Shown: piece after piece, positions 23,500 to 33,450 of the stretch | Position numbering within the stretch: position 1 is the first letter of the stretch | Layout: every line of letters begins with the position of its first letter | DNA from: Pictodentalium vernedei | Lineage: Eukaryota; Mollusca; Scaphopoda; Dentaliida; Dentaliidae | NCBI GenBank assembly: GCA_031216915.1 | Contig: CM062288.1 | Location: forward strand, 179,826,596 to 179,890,595 | DNA length: 64,000 nucleotides | Direction: 5' to 3' | Program-made: the position numbers and the translations under genes | The notes under the pieces: model-generated | Databases searched by the model: none | What the model was told of the DNA's origin: nothing | What the model saw: only the letters and a program-made list of their open reading frames with translations

Positions 23500-25740
23500 T
23501 AGTTTCTATTTACAGAGGAACAAGAACATGGTGATGTTTACGTGGCGCTGTCAGAGAGTATGCTTCCGTCTTCGTATTTAGATAGTTAATAAGAGCTAGC
23601 ATCTAAAGTGCTTATGAATATTAGACAGTGCAATAAACCACAGCGTGGTTTCAGCTCCCTGTTGCCAGCTAGCTCCATCGATGAAGTGGTTACACCGTCC
23701 GAGGGTACCGTGGCACCGGGTGTGTCCGTTGCGGTCGAGGATAGTAGAAAGTGTAGAGCGAGCACTATAAAATAATAACAGGCTCACCTTGTGACGACGG
23801 AGAGGAAGAAGCCGGCAAGTTCAGCAGGAAGCTTGGTGAGGTCTGAAGGACTGCGAGCGAGAGATCCCCCTCTCTCTTTCATAACTGCATCTGGGGCCAG
23901 ATGTTGTGGTTTGGAACTTGCGTCAGTCGGAGAATATGTCCACGCCTCCCACCCGGGACACTCCGTTCAGTTCACAGCCGGGGTCAGCTATAGTTACGGC
24001 TTCTTCTTCAGTGTCTACCAAGCACACATGACCACACTATGGCTACGTGACTTCTGATATCCAGCCTGCAGAGAAGGTCCACTCTTCGTCAGAGAAGTCA
24101 CATCATACAGCATTCATCGGGGCGTCCGCAGAAAAGAGCCATCTCAGACACACTGTCCCAGGAGCAGCCAGCGGCCAAGCAACAGAAGACCGTTGCTCCT
24201 TAGGTCTCCATAACGGACTTTCTGTCACAGATTGCACAGCTCATCGCAGCATCCCAGCAAGTGCAGAAGTAGCCGACGGCAGTCTCAGAACTTTGAGCTG
24301 TCAGATGGTGCTGGGTCGGTCCAGTCATCTGTGCGTTCAGATGCTGATGACCGTGAGTATAATCTGATTCAGTCGGATGGTGAAAGGGATTTGGAGGAGA
24401 ATTACCCTTCCCTTTCGGAACAACACAGGGTGGCGATGGATCTAATGCTTCAATACTTCCCTGACTTCGTTGCTGAGAATCAGAATGCTGCGACTGCTCG
24501 AAAGTAGCACTATTCAGTAGCTAAGAGACGAGGCCTCATATATTGGGATGTCTCAGACAGAAAAGAGCCGTCTCGGACACACTGTCCCGGGAGCAGCCAG
24601 TTACCAGAATAGATGACCACTGCTCCTCAGGCCTCCGTTACGGATTTGCTGTCGCAGATTGTGCAGCTCATCGCAGCATCCCAGCAAGTGCAGAAGCAGC
24701 TGACGGCAGTCTCAGGATCTGAGCTGTCGGATGGTTTCTGTGACGGTCCAGTCATCTGCGTGTTCAGATGCCGCTGACCATGATTTTCAACTGATTCAGA
24801 CGAATGATGAAAGGGATATGGAGGGGTTTTTCCTTCCCTTTCGGAACAACACATGGTTGCGATGAATTTAATCCATCAACACTACCCTGAATTTGTTCCA
24901 ACGAATCAGAATGCTGCGACTACTTGCAAGAAACCGCTAGCGTTGTTGGACGCTGACTTCATCTGAAAAAGAGGAGGAAATGTCTTTTCCGGTTCAGTAT
25001 AGACAGGTGTCGCAGGCCTTTGGCCTTTTAGACGACGCCATATTCAGCTTTCCAGTGGAAAGAAGTAAGGCAGTTTCTTGTCATCATCTTCTGTAATTTT
25101 ACCGATTAACGGAAAACGGGGAAGATGTATTGAGAGTTCTTCTGCGTTTGAATGAGCAGGCTAAGGACCTAGTTATGGCCTTACCTTCGTCATTCACTAT
25201 TCGCTCGGTCACAATTGAGATGGCATTTCTTCATTCAGAGCGAATTTAGACTCACTGTCTTACGCAGATCACCTTTAAGAACTGTGACGCAATGGAATTT
25301 GAGGACGTTCATACCTCCAATAGAGTCCTTTCCAGGGCTATTATATTTATCACGTATAACTCTGTCTTAACAGTTGCTAATTTGGAGTTAATCAGATGTG
25401 ACGGAGCCCTTGCTTCGTCATCCTTAATAGATGACAAGGTGAAAAACTCTCATTGGGTCGCTCCGGTTTCCAGACACTGCGTTTTTAGCAATAAGCTTTC
25501 ATTGGTTTATGACTAAGCTACAAAGAAAGCATCAGTACTCTGCTCCTTAAGTCGGCATCTAGCAGAAAGGAGTAAGGGAGGACGTCCTAGACAGAAAGTT
25601 GTCTAAAAAGGACTTCTCGCAAGGGTATAGTTAACTACCGGTCAGATGCCCATAAGCCATTGGCTCAAGGCTCTTTGCGAAGGAGACGTAGTTTCTCCTT
25701 CTGTAAGCCTCGCAAGTACTACAGGTGAGGGTTAGGACCT
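23500..25740 (+). pseudogene. Gag of DIRS copy 3, degraded and internally duplicated
   Basis: Recognisable pieces in shifting frames: the IAASQQ block twice (about 24230-24270 and 24655-24700), reflecting a tandem duplication of about 430 bp; the GERDLEENYPSLSEQHRVAM block (24376-24440); and the VANLELIRCDGALASSSLID core (about 25370-25430). The tail near 25690-25720 matches the RG-rich end of copy A gag. Stops and frameshifts throughout. Confidence 0.75.
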
Positions 25741-26440
25741 CTATTGCTTAGCAGTTGATGGATGGTTATCAAGATTCGCATCAAACTGGATAACTACTAC
25801 AGAAGACCAGTAGGTGAAAAGTGTGGTCTTGGGCGGCCTACGGCTATCTTTCCTAGAAAACCACAACTAACTTAATGTCTGATGGACAATGCTTCCTTCA
25901 AATCCTTGCATAAGAGTTTTTTCAATCGGAAGTAAAGGTTCTCTTGACAATGAAAGTAATAGAGGTCATTGAGAAACAAGATTCTCTAGGATTCTATAGT
26001 CACATGTTACTCGTACCGAAACCATAGAGCTTGTTACGACCGATAATAGACTGGAGCTGGATAACAAGTTTATCATAGCTCTAAAGCTTGTTTATGGTTA
26101 TCATTTAGTCGGTAAAAGCGAGCGTTCGAGTCATCGACTATGCTACAAGCATAGATCTAAGGATCCGTTTTTTCATGTCCTGGTATATCCGGCATTTAGA
26201 AAGTACCTACGGTTCATCGTCCAAGGGATAGTATTTCAGTTCCGAGTGATATGCTTCGGTCTGAAGATAGCGCCCTGTGCTGTCACTCGAATAATGAACT
26301 TGGTAATGTCTCACAACAATCTGGTTCATCTGCCATTATCCAGAACGAAATTAGTCAGTTGTTATGCTCGCTTTTGTTTTCTATCAGACGCATTAACAGT
26401 GAGAAATTTCATGCGACTGATGGGATTGTGCTGAGCGGCT
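25741..26440 (+). pseudogene. Reverse transcriptase of DIRS copy 3, active site deleted
   Basis: Matches copy A RT from its start (GGTTATCAAGATTCGCATCA region) through the HVLVYPAFRKYLRF and FRVICFGLKIAPCAVTRIMN motifs. About 200 bp are then missing, between the FGL...MN motif and the LPLSRTKLVSCYARF segment. The gap removes the YLDD catalytic motif, so no RT activity is possible. Downstream it keeps 10 bases (26403-26412 region, AATTTCATGC) that are absent from copy A. Confidence 0.8.
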
Positions 26441-27345
26441 GTGCATCTTGTTTAGAAGGGTCTCTTACGCACACATCACCTCCAGTTATTCTTTACCCAG
26501 AACTGGAGTGTGAAAATGCATTTGCTCAGGACCAGTATTGTTTTAATGGATCTAGTAAAACATAAGGTCCATATTGGGGCAGATATTCAGTGGTTAACTC
26601 CAAGAGTTCTGCTGCAACTGCCAGATCTGGCTTTCACGATTATGACGGGTATGAGTCAATAGCTTGGGGCACGACCCTGAGTCCGACAGACTCGAAATGT
26701 AGGGGTCTTGAGACCCTCGGTTCCTGGAGAAACATAAACATCAAAGAATGATGTCAATATTGTTAGCGCTACATCAATGCGGACACGCTTGTTCAGATAT
26801 TGTTGGACGACTCGATAGTGGTAGCGTACATCAGGAACCAGTACGGCACCCATTCATTTCCATTATGATATCTAACGGAGAAGAATTTTCATGTTCATCT
26901 CTCTATCCGTCATATACCGGGTTGTCTGAACGTACCAGCAGACTCACTTCTCGGAAAGGTCACCTGTTTCATTTGTATTGGACGCTCAACATGCGATTAT
27001 TTGGACAGTTTTGCTACTAGTGGGATCATTCCATGATAGTTCAGTTTGCGATGCACCGGAACAATTAGTTACCGTCATTTGTGTCGCCATGCCCAGATCA
27101 TTGAGCGCATATGGTAGACGCTCTGCAGAATTCATAGGGATGAATAATGGGATACGCATATCCTCCAGTTCATTTGATTCAATAGATTATGTTTAAGATT
27201 AAATAGTCTAATTGTGAATCCTACTAGTAGCACCTCTGTTGCCACAGAAACCTTGGATCAGTATTCTCAAGTGTCTGTTATGGGACGCTTCCCAGAAGCT
27301 TCCTCCATGAGAGGGTCTTCTTTCAGGGGAAGTTTTATTCTTCAC
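26441..27345 (+). pseudogene. RNase H and methyltransferase-like region of DIRS copy 3
   Basis: DNA matches to copy A over the RNase H block (TTCAGTGGTTAACTCCAAGA, GCAACTGCCAGATCTGGC) and the methyltransferase-like block (CATATCCTCCAGTTCATTTG, TCAGTATTCTCAAGTGTCTG, AAGCTTCCTCCATGAGAG). Scattered frameshifts; no long open frame. Matching stops at about 27345, where the YR gene would overlap in copy A. Confidence 0.75.
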
Positions 27346-28715
27346 GTCCTTCTCCGCCCATAGTGGCATAATGGAGTCGGTTAGACGTGAGGGAACCATC
27401 ACGGTTCCTATATTTTTTGATAACTGACACAAGAACAGTTAAATAATGCTGGTGATCAGATTTCGATATGACTTCGAATTTCCTCCCCCCCCCCTCCCCC
27501 CCACATTCACACACACTGACGATGTGTTTAGAGGCAATTATCGGGCAAGACGTAGTTTTCTTCCTGCAAGCCTCATATAATTTAATACATACATACTATG
27601 CATTTGGGTCGTGTTCTGTGGCGACCTCATGGGCACATCTGCTTTTTAGTTGGATTAGTGTCCTGTTATTTTTGTTGATTTGTTATATACGAGCGCTTAT
27701 TTATAAATCACCACAATTAATTGCTACTCTTCAGTACCTCGCAGGCTGCATAACCAGTTAACTGGTATTCAGATGATTACATGCTAAATATAAATGCTCT
27801 CACACATTATATTATTAAGCTAATGCTTTATTGTATTTTATGGACCTTGAAATCAAAATCTATTTCGGGGACGGTCCGTGTCGGAGCCTGTTAATCATAC
27901 CAACTTACATTTCTAGATCCAAGTTTCTATTATGTCTATACTCAATTAGCATGTGTTTTATGATCGTAGATATCGGATAGTACACTTTGGAGAGTGTTGT
28001 TACTGGAATTTATTGTACAGAGGCCACCTGTGGATTACCTAGGAAGTGTGTTTTCTCTTCAGGGATCGTTCAGTGTGGCTCGATTGGATATGTGTATGTT
28101 ATATTTTTTATATATCACCGGTTTTCGACGTATCTGTGTACGCCATCTGCAGGATATGTTATATAGTGGGAAATATTAATTACCAGTATCGTCGCTATAG
28201 CCTTAACTTCTGAAGTAGCATTAAGCACCATTTATTAATCATGAATTAATACCTGAGTGCCTGTTCGACGATTATTTATATTGTTTTTTGGTACCGCTCT
28301 TCTTGATTCCAGAGCTATCCCCTCTTTCTTTTGAAGACTTCTTCAAAAGAAAGGGGGAGGGGTGATTTTTACCTCTTTTCTGACTTAAAAAGTATATATC
28401 TTTGAAGGAAGCTGTTTTATCCGTATTTATATCCTGCATACAGCTGAAGTGTTCTTGTAAGGCTTATGTTTGTAGGAGATTTTCTCTCATTCTCAGATAC
28501 GCCATCCTAATTTTTAAGGCTAGTCCGTACTAGCCTTAAAAATTAGGAACTTGTCACATCCTGTGTAGCATTGTCTTCATGCTTACAATAAGGAATTACT
28601 TAATTGGGCTCCTTATTTAAAATATGTCTCCTCTATTACTGTATAGAGAGACATACATGTAATTCCTAATTATTCTAAGTTCCTTTCATCATGGATTGCA
28701 GGATTGGAATTATTA
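27346..28715 (+). mobile_element. YR-replacing 3' module (copy 3 version)
   Basis: Same module as 13347-15121 and 17858-18995, starting with the gag relic TAGTGGCATAATGGAGTCGG and a C-rich tract near 27484. It lies exactly where YR should be and carries none of its motifs. Small hairpins occur at 28310-28360 (CCCCTCTTTCTTTTGAAG / CTTCAAAAGAAAGGGGG) and 28620-28665 (GTCTC...GAGAGAC). Confidence 0.7.
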
Positions 28716-29412
28716 TACCCCACGCAATGAAGTTGCAGGGGTATAATGTTTTTGACTGGTCTGTCCGTCATTCCGTCAGTCAGTCCTACATGTTTTCTGG
28801 AATTTTTTTCTACACGCTTCCAGATATTGAGCTGATTTTTGGTATGTGAGTCTAACATGGTGGCCTACAGATCAAGTTTGCATTTTTTTCTGCTCCACTT
28901 ATTTTTACCGAAATTACGGCCCTTGGACTCTGAAAAATTCATCAAAATTACAGTTTTCCAGACTTTTTTTCTACACGCTTCCAGATATTGAGCTGATTTT
29001 TGGTATGTTAGTCTAACATGGTGGCCTACAGATCAAGTTTGCATTTTGTTCCGCTCCACTGATTTTTACCGAAATTACAGCCCTTGAACTTTGAAAAGTT
29101 CATCAAAATTACAGTTTTCCGGACTTTTTTCCTACACGCTTCCAGGTATTGAGCTGATTTTTGATATGTTAGTCTAACATGGTGGCCTACAGAACAAGTT
29201 TGGGTTTTGTTCCGCTCCACTGATTTTTACCAAAATTACGTCCCCATAGACTTTGAAAAGTTCATCAAAATTACAGTTTTCCGGGCTTTTTCTCTGCTTG
29301 AATTCTTTCAATACCGTTGAAACTACAGAACACTGTTTTCTGCAGTATTCCTAGAATCTATGTTTATTTTTAAAAAATGATTAGAGCTTGAAATATTGGG
29401 GCGCGTGGGGTA
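28716..29412. mobile_element. Tandem-repeat element with TACCCCACGC inverted ends
   Basis: A 697-bp insertion in the 3' region of DIRS copy 3, bounded by TACCCCACGC (28716-28725) and GCGTGGGGTA (29403-29412). The core has about three units of roughly 165 bp (CTACACGCTTCCAGATATTG, GTCTAACATGGTGGCCTACA, AAAATTACAGTTTTCC). Copy 2 lacks it at the equivalent place, which supports insertion. A related element is at 48330-48940. Confidence 0.7.
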
Positions 29413-29477
29413 TGTGAGCGTGCTCACTAAGGTTCTATATTTTCGGAAGTCCTAGGCCCTCCACCTTTTTACGATTC

Positions 29478-29862
29478 AGCTACGTCTGGGCCATTGGTAT
29501 ACTGTGTAAAAATATTATAAATTTATAGTAATTTCTATATTTTTATACTTACCAATGGCCCAGACGGGGATGGCCCTCCCATGAGTAGGCACTCATACCT
29601 CCCCACTGAATTATTATGTAGTACTCTATTTTACAAAGAATGATATTGGCCCCAATTCCAATCACATCCTGGCATCTGCGCATGCGCAGAGAGTAAATGT
29701 ATGGAGGACCAGATAGGACTTTTAATTTTCGGTTTTGCATGCAAATTTTGGGGATTGGGGAGGCAAAATTTGTGTTTGGCCCTCGATATTTTAGAGTTAG
29801 CACCAGCTATGTCTGGGCCATTGGTAAGTATAAAAATATAGAAATTACTATAAATTTATAAT
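29478..29862 (+). repeat. ICR and right ITR of DIRS copy 3
   Basis: The ICR (29478-29565) has its junction at 29513/29514. The right ITR (about 29640-29862) has TGCGCATGCGCA at 29677-29688 and ends ...TATAAATTTATAAT at 29862. The first half of the ICR predicts that the lost left end began ATTTTTACACAGTATACC; no such left end is in the window. Confidence 0.8.
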
Positions 29863-30262
29863 ATTTTTATACTGTACCAATGACCCAGACATAGCTGGTG
29901 CTAACTCTTAAAAATCTAGGGCCAAACACAAATTTTGCCCCCAATCCCCAAAATTTGCATCTAAAACCAAAGAAATCATGTCCTGAATGGCCCTCCATAC
30001 TTCGCCTCTACTGCGCATGCGCAGTGTCAAGGACGTCCCGAAATTGGCACCATTTATCATTCTTTGTTTGGCCCTTCATCAGTTCACATCTGACTGATCT
30101 TTGTGCTTGTAAATCTCAGTTTAAATGATGCCAGACACATAAATATTAGAGAAATGGTGGATCTAAAGAGGAAATAGAAGGAGGAGAGGAAAAATGAGTG
30201 ACAGAAAATAATCAGGGCTGTAACTTAAAATTTTTTAATGAAATTATGTTAAGTTACCTATA
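29863..30262 (+). repeat. Left ITR and start of leader, DIRS copy B
   Basis: Starts ATTTTTATACTGTACCAATG directly after the last base of copy 3, has TGCGCATGCGCA at 30012-30023, and runs into the leader as far as GTTACCTAT, where copy A is inserted. Confidence 0.85.
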
Positions 30263-30462
30263 TTTTTATACTGTACCAATGACCCAGACTTAGCTGGTGC
30301 TAACTCTAACAAAACCAGTGCCAAACACAAATTTTGCCCCCCAATCCCCAAAATTTGCATCCAAAACAAAAAGAAATCATGTCCTAAAGGACCTCCATAC
30401 TACGCCTCTACTGCGCATGCGCAGTGACGCAGTCGTCCCGAAATTGGCGCCAATTATCATTC
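30263..30462 (+). repeat. Left inverted terminal repeat, DIRS copy A
   Basis: Starts ATTTTTATACTGTACCAATG and pairs with 37162-37388, including the copy-specific variant CTCTAACAAAACCAG. Contains TGCGCATGCGCA (30412-30423) and the palindrome TTGGCGCCAA. These lie where a promoter for the genomic RNA would be expected. Confidence 0.9.
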
Positions 30463-31348
30463 TCTGTTTGGCCCTTCATCAGTCAACATCTCACTGATCT
30501 TTGTGCTTGTAAATCTCAGTTTAAAGGATGCCAGACACGTAATTTTTGGAGAAAATGTGATTCTAAGGAGGATAGAAGGAGGAGAGGAAAAAGAAGTGGC
30601 AAAAAATAATCAGGGCTGTACTTAAAATTTTTTGATGAAATTATGTTAAGTTGCCTATTTTCGAGGCATGGGCCTCTTGTTGTCATTCTTGCTAATTGTT
30701 GCACTGCTTATTCAGTGTTTCCTCTCCCCTAGCCTTCTAAAGTCCCCCCTGGCAATTCTCCCATGCTTTTGGCATATTTTTGAGAAATTTCATTTCTAAA
30801 ATTTCCTGGGAGAGTTGCTTGGTTACAGAATGTTTTCTGTTATTTTCCCCATAGTTACGTTTTCACCCATGGGTGTATAACGTTTGTGTTCTGCATCTTC
30901 CATCTGATGTTCTACAGATTCTCCCCTGGGAGTCTCTGTTTTGCATCAGATAGAGTGTAATTGATGACTGATTCCGGGCCAGTTTTTTCAGTGCCTGGTG
31001 TCATGTTTTCTAGTGTGTTTACACTGTTTGTTTTCATTGGCAACAGCCTTTTTTGAGGGGGGCTGTTTGCCTTTGTGGTAGTTTATCTCATTATAAAATA
31101 CATTTATATTATCCGAAAGTGTCTCATTAATTATTTTATATAAATTTAAAATTTTTGACCACACTTTGCCATCGGATCCATCGGGGCTCAACGTTACTTT
31201 TCAGCAACTTGGGCTTCTCTGAAAAAATATTTTTTCAAAATTATTTTGTTTTGCAATTGTTTTTTCATTTATTAATGGATCATGTTATTATGTATCTTTG
31301 TGTCAGGGGTTTTTGCGAGTAACTAGGACTTATTGTTGTTCTTTCACA
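30463..31348 (+). other. 5' leader of DIRS copy A
   Basis: About 0.9 kb without coding capacity before the first conserved ATG, shared with the leaders of B and C. Contains AT-rich and T-rich runs near 31200-31270. No structural RNA was identified. Confidence 0.6.
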
Positions 31349-31705
31349 ATGAAGGGACGTTGTTCAAATTGTAAAAGGAAGAAATCTTCCTCTGACTTTC
31401 ATGATCATTGTATTAATTGTAGTCAGTGTTCTCGCATTAATCCCTGTCCTATATGTGAACATTGGGATGAGAAACATTGGAAACGTGTGTCACGATATGT
31501 TGTTTCTGGAGAAAGAGCGATGCCGGCTCTTTCTCCACAAGGTCACTCTACTCTCTCAGTTTCTATTTCAGAGGAACCAGAACAGGGTGATGTTTCCATG
31601 TTATCTTCTTCAAGTGTGCGTCCGTCGTCACAAATGAATTCAGAGTTAGCGGAAAAGTGCTCATGGAGATTAGACAAATGTTGTCCGCTAGCTCGCCCGG
31701 TGTAG
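31349..31705 (+). CDS. Cys/His-rich small ORF (ORF1 N-terminal region), copy A
   Basis: 118 codons. The start MKGRCSNCKRKKSSSDFHDH continues into a motif C-x2-C-x9-H-x2-C-x2-C-x2-C-x5-C-x2-C-x2-W (C5, C8, H18, C21, C24, C27, C33, C36, W39), then a VSRYVV segment and a Ser-rich acidic stretch. The spacing suggests binding of two zinc ions, and it is preserved in copy 2 and in the divergent family at 61348. It ends at TAG 31703-31705 and Gag begins 15 bp later in another frame. In copies B and C the corresponding Gag frame reads upstream into this region, so the two were probably one protein and are separated here by small lesions. No known domain name is assigned. Confidence 0.7.
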   Translation: MKGRCSNCKRKKSSSDFHDHCINCSQCSRINPCPICEHWDEKHWKRVSRYVVSGERAMPALSPQGHSTLSVSISEEPEQGDVSMLSSSSVRPSSQMNSELAEKCSWRLDKCCPLARPV

Positions 31706-31719
31706 CGTCCATTCACTGA

Positions 31720-33450
31720 ATGGTTCGGCAGCCGGGTTCGTCCGATGCGGTCCAAGAGGAAATTTTGGGTGATGCGAGCACTATAAACATAATAGATGCA
31801 CACCCAGTGACGGCGGATAGTAAGCGAGAACAGAGGAAGCCTTTTAGTCCGGTTCCTAGCTCGTCCAGGTCCAGCCGGGCCGCGAGCGAGAGAGGTCCCT
31901 CTCTCGTACAACAACATCTGGGACCAGATGTTGTGGTACAAAATGTGTCTTTAGCGGAGCATACGTCCGTCGCTCGGGACGCTCCGTTGTATAAGCAGTC
32001 CGCAGAGACTGTTAAGGCTTCCTCTTCTCGTCAGCGCACACGACCGCACCTTGGCTGCGTGACCGCCGATATATTACCAGCTTTGCCGATGAAGGATTCT
32101 TCGGCGACCAGGTCACACCATCCGGCAGCCAGGGATTCGAGACCGATGGACTCCGGACGTTCGCATAGGAAAAGTATGCGGGAGCCATCTGATGCGGAAC
32201 TGCCCTCGGCGAAGCAGCGAAAGACTGCGCCTCCGCAGGTCTCGACGCCGGACATTCTTGTGCAGATAGCACAGCTTATCGCAGCATCCCAGCAGCCGAC
32301 AGAAACGGTGTCGGATCGAGAATTATCCGACGGCGCTGGGTCGGTACGCTCCGCCGAAGCATCGGGGGCGGACGACCGGGAACATCGTGAGGTCCGACCG
32401 GATGGTGAAAGGGATACGGATGACTTGGAGCTATCCCTTTCGGAACAACATAAAGCTGCCGTGGACTTCATCCGGCACTTTCTCCCTCAAGTTGTTCCGT
32501 CGGGCCAGACTGCTGCGCTTCCGGACAAGAGAATTATAGCGTCATTGGACTCTGAATTTTTTGAGCGGTTCAGGGACATCGCTCCCGAGTTTCCGTCGCA
32601 GTCCAATAATGTTGCTAGAACATTTGAATTATTGAACGACGCTATATTTAAACTTGCTTCCAGGACGGGGAAAGCAGGTTTCTTGTCCGCTAATACTCTC
32701 AACCTGCCTTTCATTAATGCAAGGAATAAATTCGATACGGCAGGACAGGGTATACCGAGAGTTCCTCTGCGTATGGACGACGAGGCGGAAGACTTAGAGC
32801 TATCATTACCGTCGTCAGCTTCTATTCCAACCGCGGTGTTGGAAACAGCTATTGCGTCTAACAGAGCCAATTTAGATGCCTTATCTTACGCAGATCACCT
32901 TACTAAGGCGTTATCACTGCGCCTTCAAGGGGAAGAGTTTCAGGATATACAATCCTCTTTAAGACTTCTTTCAAGGGCAGTAGCTTATTCCACGTGTAAC
33001 TCCGCCCTTTCAGTGGCAAATCTGGAGTTGGTTAGACGTGACGCAGCCCTAGCTACATCCACACTAGTGGATTCTAAGGTGAAGAACTCTCTTAGAGTCG
33101 CTTCGGTCTCAGGAGAACTTCTCTTTGACGGCAAGCTTTCCGCTATTTATGATAAAATTAAAAAGAAAGCTAATGATTCTCTGTTGTTCAGATCGGCTCC
33201 TAAAAAGTCGGATACAGCAGACACGAATAAGACAGGCACTTCTGGGTCTAATGCGCCCAAGAGAGGTTCCTATAGAGGTTCCGGTGCGTCCTCTTGGTCT
33301 TATTCGAGAGACCGTCAGGATAGCGACTCTCGTTCGGGACGTCCTTCAGGCCGGGACAATCGGTCGGACGCCCCGAGGTCGACGAGGCGAGGTGCGGGTC
33401 GTGGAAGACGTGGTTTCTCCTACCGCAGGCCTCGCAGGTCCAGGAGGTGA
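31720..33450 (+). CDS. gag: Gag-like protein, DIRS copy A
   Basis: 576 codons, uninterrupted. The structural protein of the retrotransposon, expected to package RNA in cytoplasmic particles. The N-terminal third is Ser/Arg-rich and low-complexity. A QIAQLIAASQQ block lies near residues 185-195, followed by an acidic LSLSEQH segment, a predicted helical middle (FERFRDIAPEFPSQSNNVAR, about residues 283-305), the strongly conserved core SYADHLTKALSLRLQG and VANLELVRRDAAL (about 385-450), and an RG/RS-rich tail (GAGRGRRGFSYRRPRRSRR) suited to RNA binding. No CCHC knuckle is seen. TGA directly precedes the ATG (B and C have CGA there), so the chosen start is simply the first ATG of the open frame. 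CpG-rich, unlike the YR gene downstream. Confidence 0.88.
   Translation: MVRQPGSSDAVQEEILGDASTINIIDAHPVTADSKREQRKPFSPVPSSSRSSRAASERGPSLVQQHLGPDVVVQNVSLAEHTSVARDAPLYKQSAETVKASSSRQRTRPHLGCVTADILPALPMKDSSATRSHHPAARDSRPMDSGRSHRKSMREPSDAELPSAKQRKTAPPQVSTPDILVQIAQLIAASQQPTETVSDRELSDGAGSVRSAEASGADDREHREVRPDGERDTDDLELSLSEQHKAAVDFIRHFLPQVVPSGQTAALPDKRIIASLDSEFFERFRDIAPEFPSQSNNVARTFELLNDAIFKLASRTGKAGFLSANTLNLPFINARNKFDTAGQGIPRVPLRMDDEAEDLELSLPSSASIPTAVLETAIASNRANLDALSYADHLTKALSLRLQGEEFQDIQSSLRLLSRAVAYSTCNSALSVANLELVRRDAALATSTLVDSKVKNSLRVASVSGELLFDGKLSAIYDKIKKKANDSLLFRSAPKKSDTADTNKTGTSGSNAPKRGSYRGSGASSWSYSRDRQDSDSRSGRPSGRDNRSDAPRSTRRGAGRGRRGFSYRRPRRSRR

Larger units (their letters stand above)
20193..29862 (+). 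mobile_element. DIRS retrotransposon copy 3 (left end lost, YR replaced)
   Basis: The 5' leader starts abruptly next to the satellite (GTCCACACTTGGGCTCTATT), so the left ITR is missing. Then come gag (interrupted by a 2.9-kb repeat element), RT with its active site deleted, RNase H, the methyltransferase-like region, the YR-replacing module (with a second insertion) and ICR plus right ITR. The right end at 29862 is fixed by the ICR and is directly followed by the first base of copy B. Confidence 0.8.

Noticed and set aside
20638..23505. TAGTTT as a firm 6-bp target duplication of the repeat element
   Set aside because: Other copies have CAGTTT at the right-hand position, so the match may be ancestral sequence.
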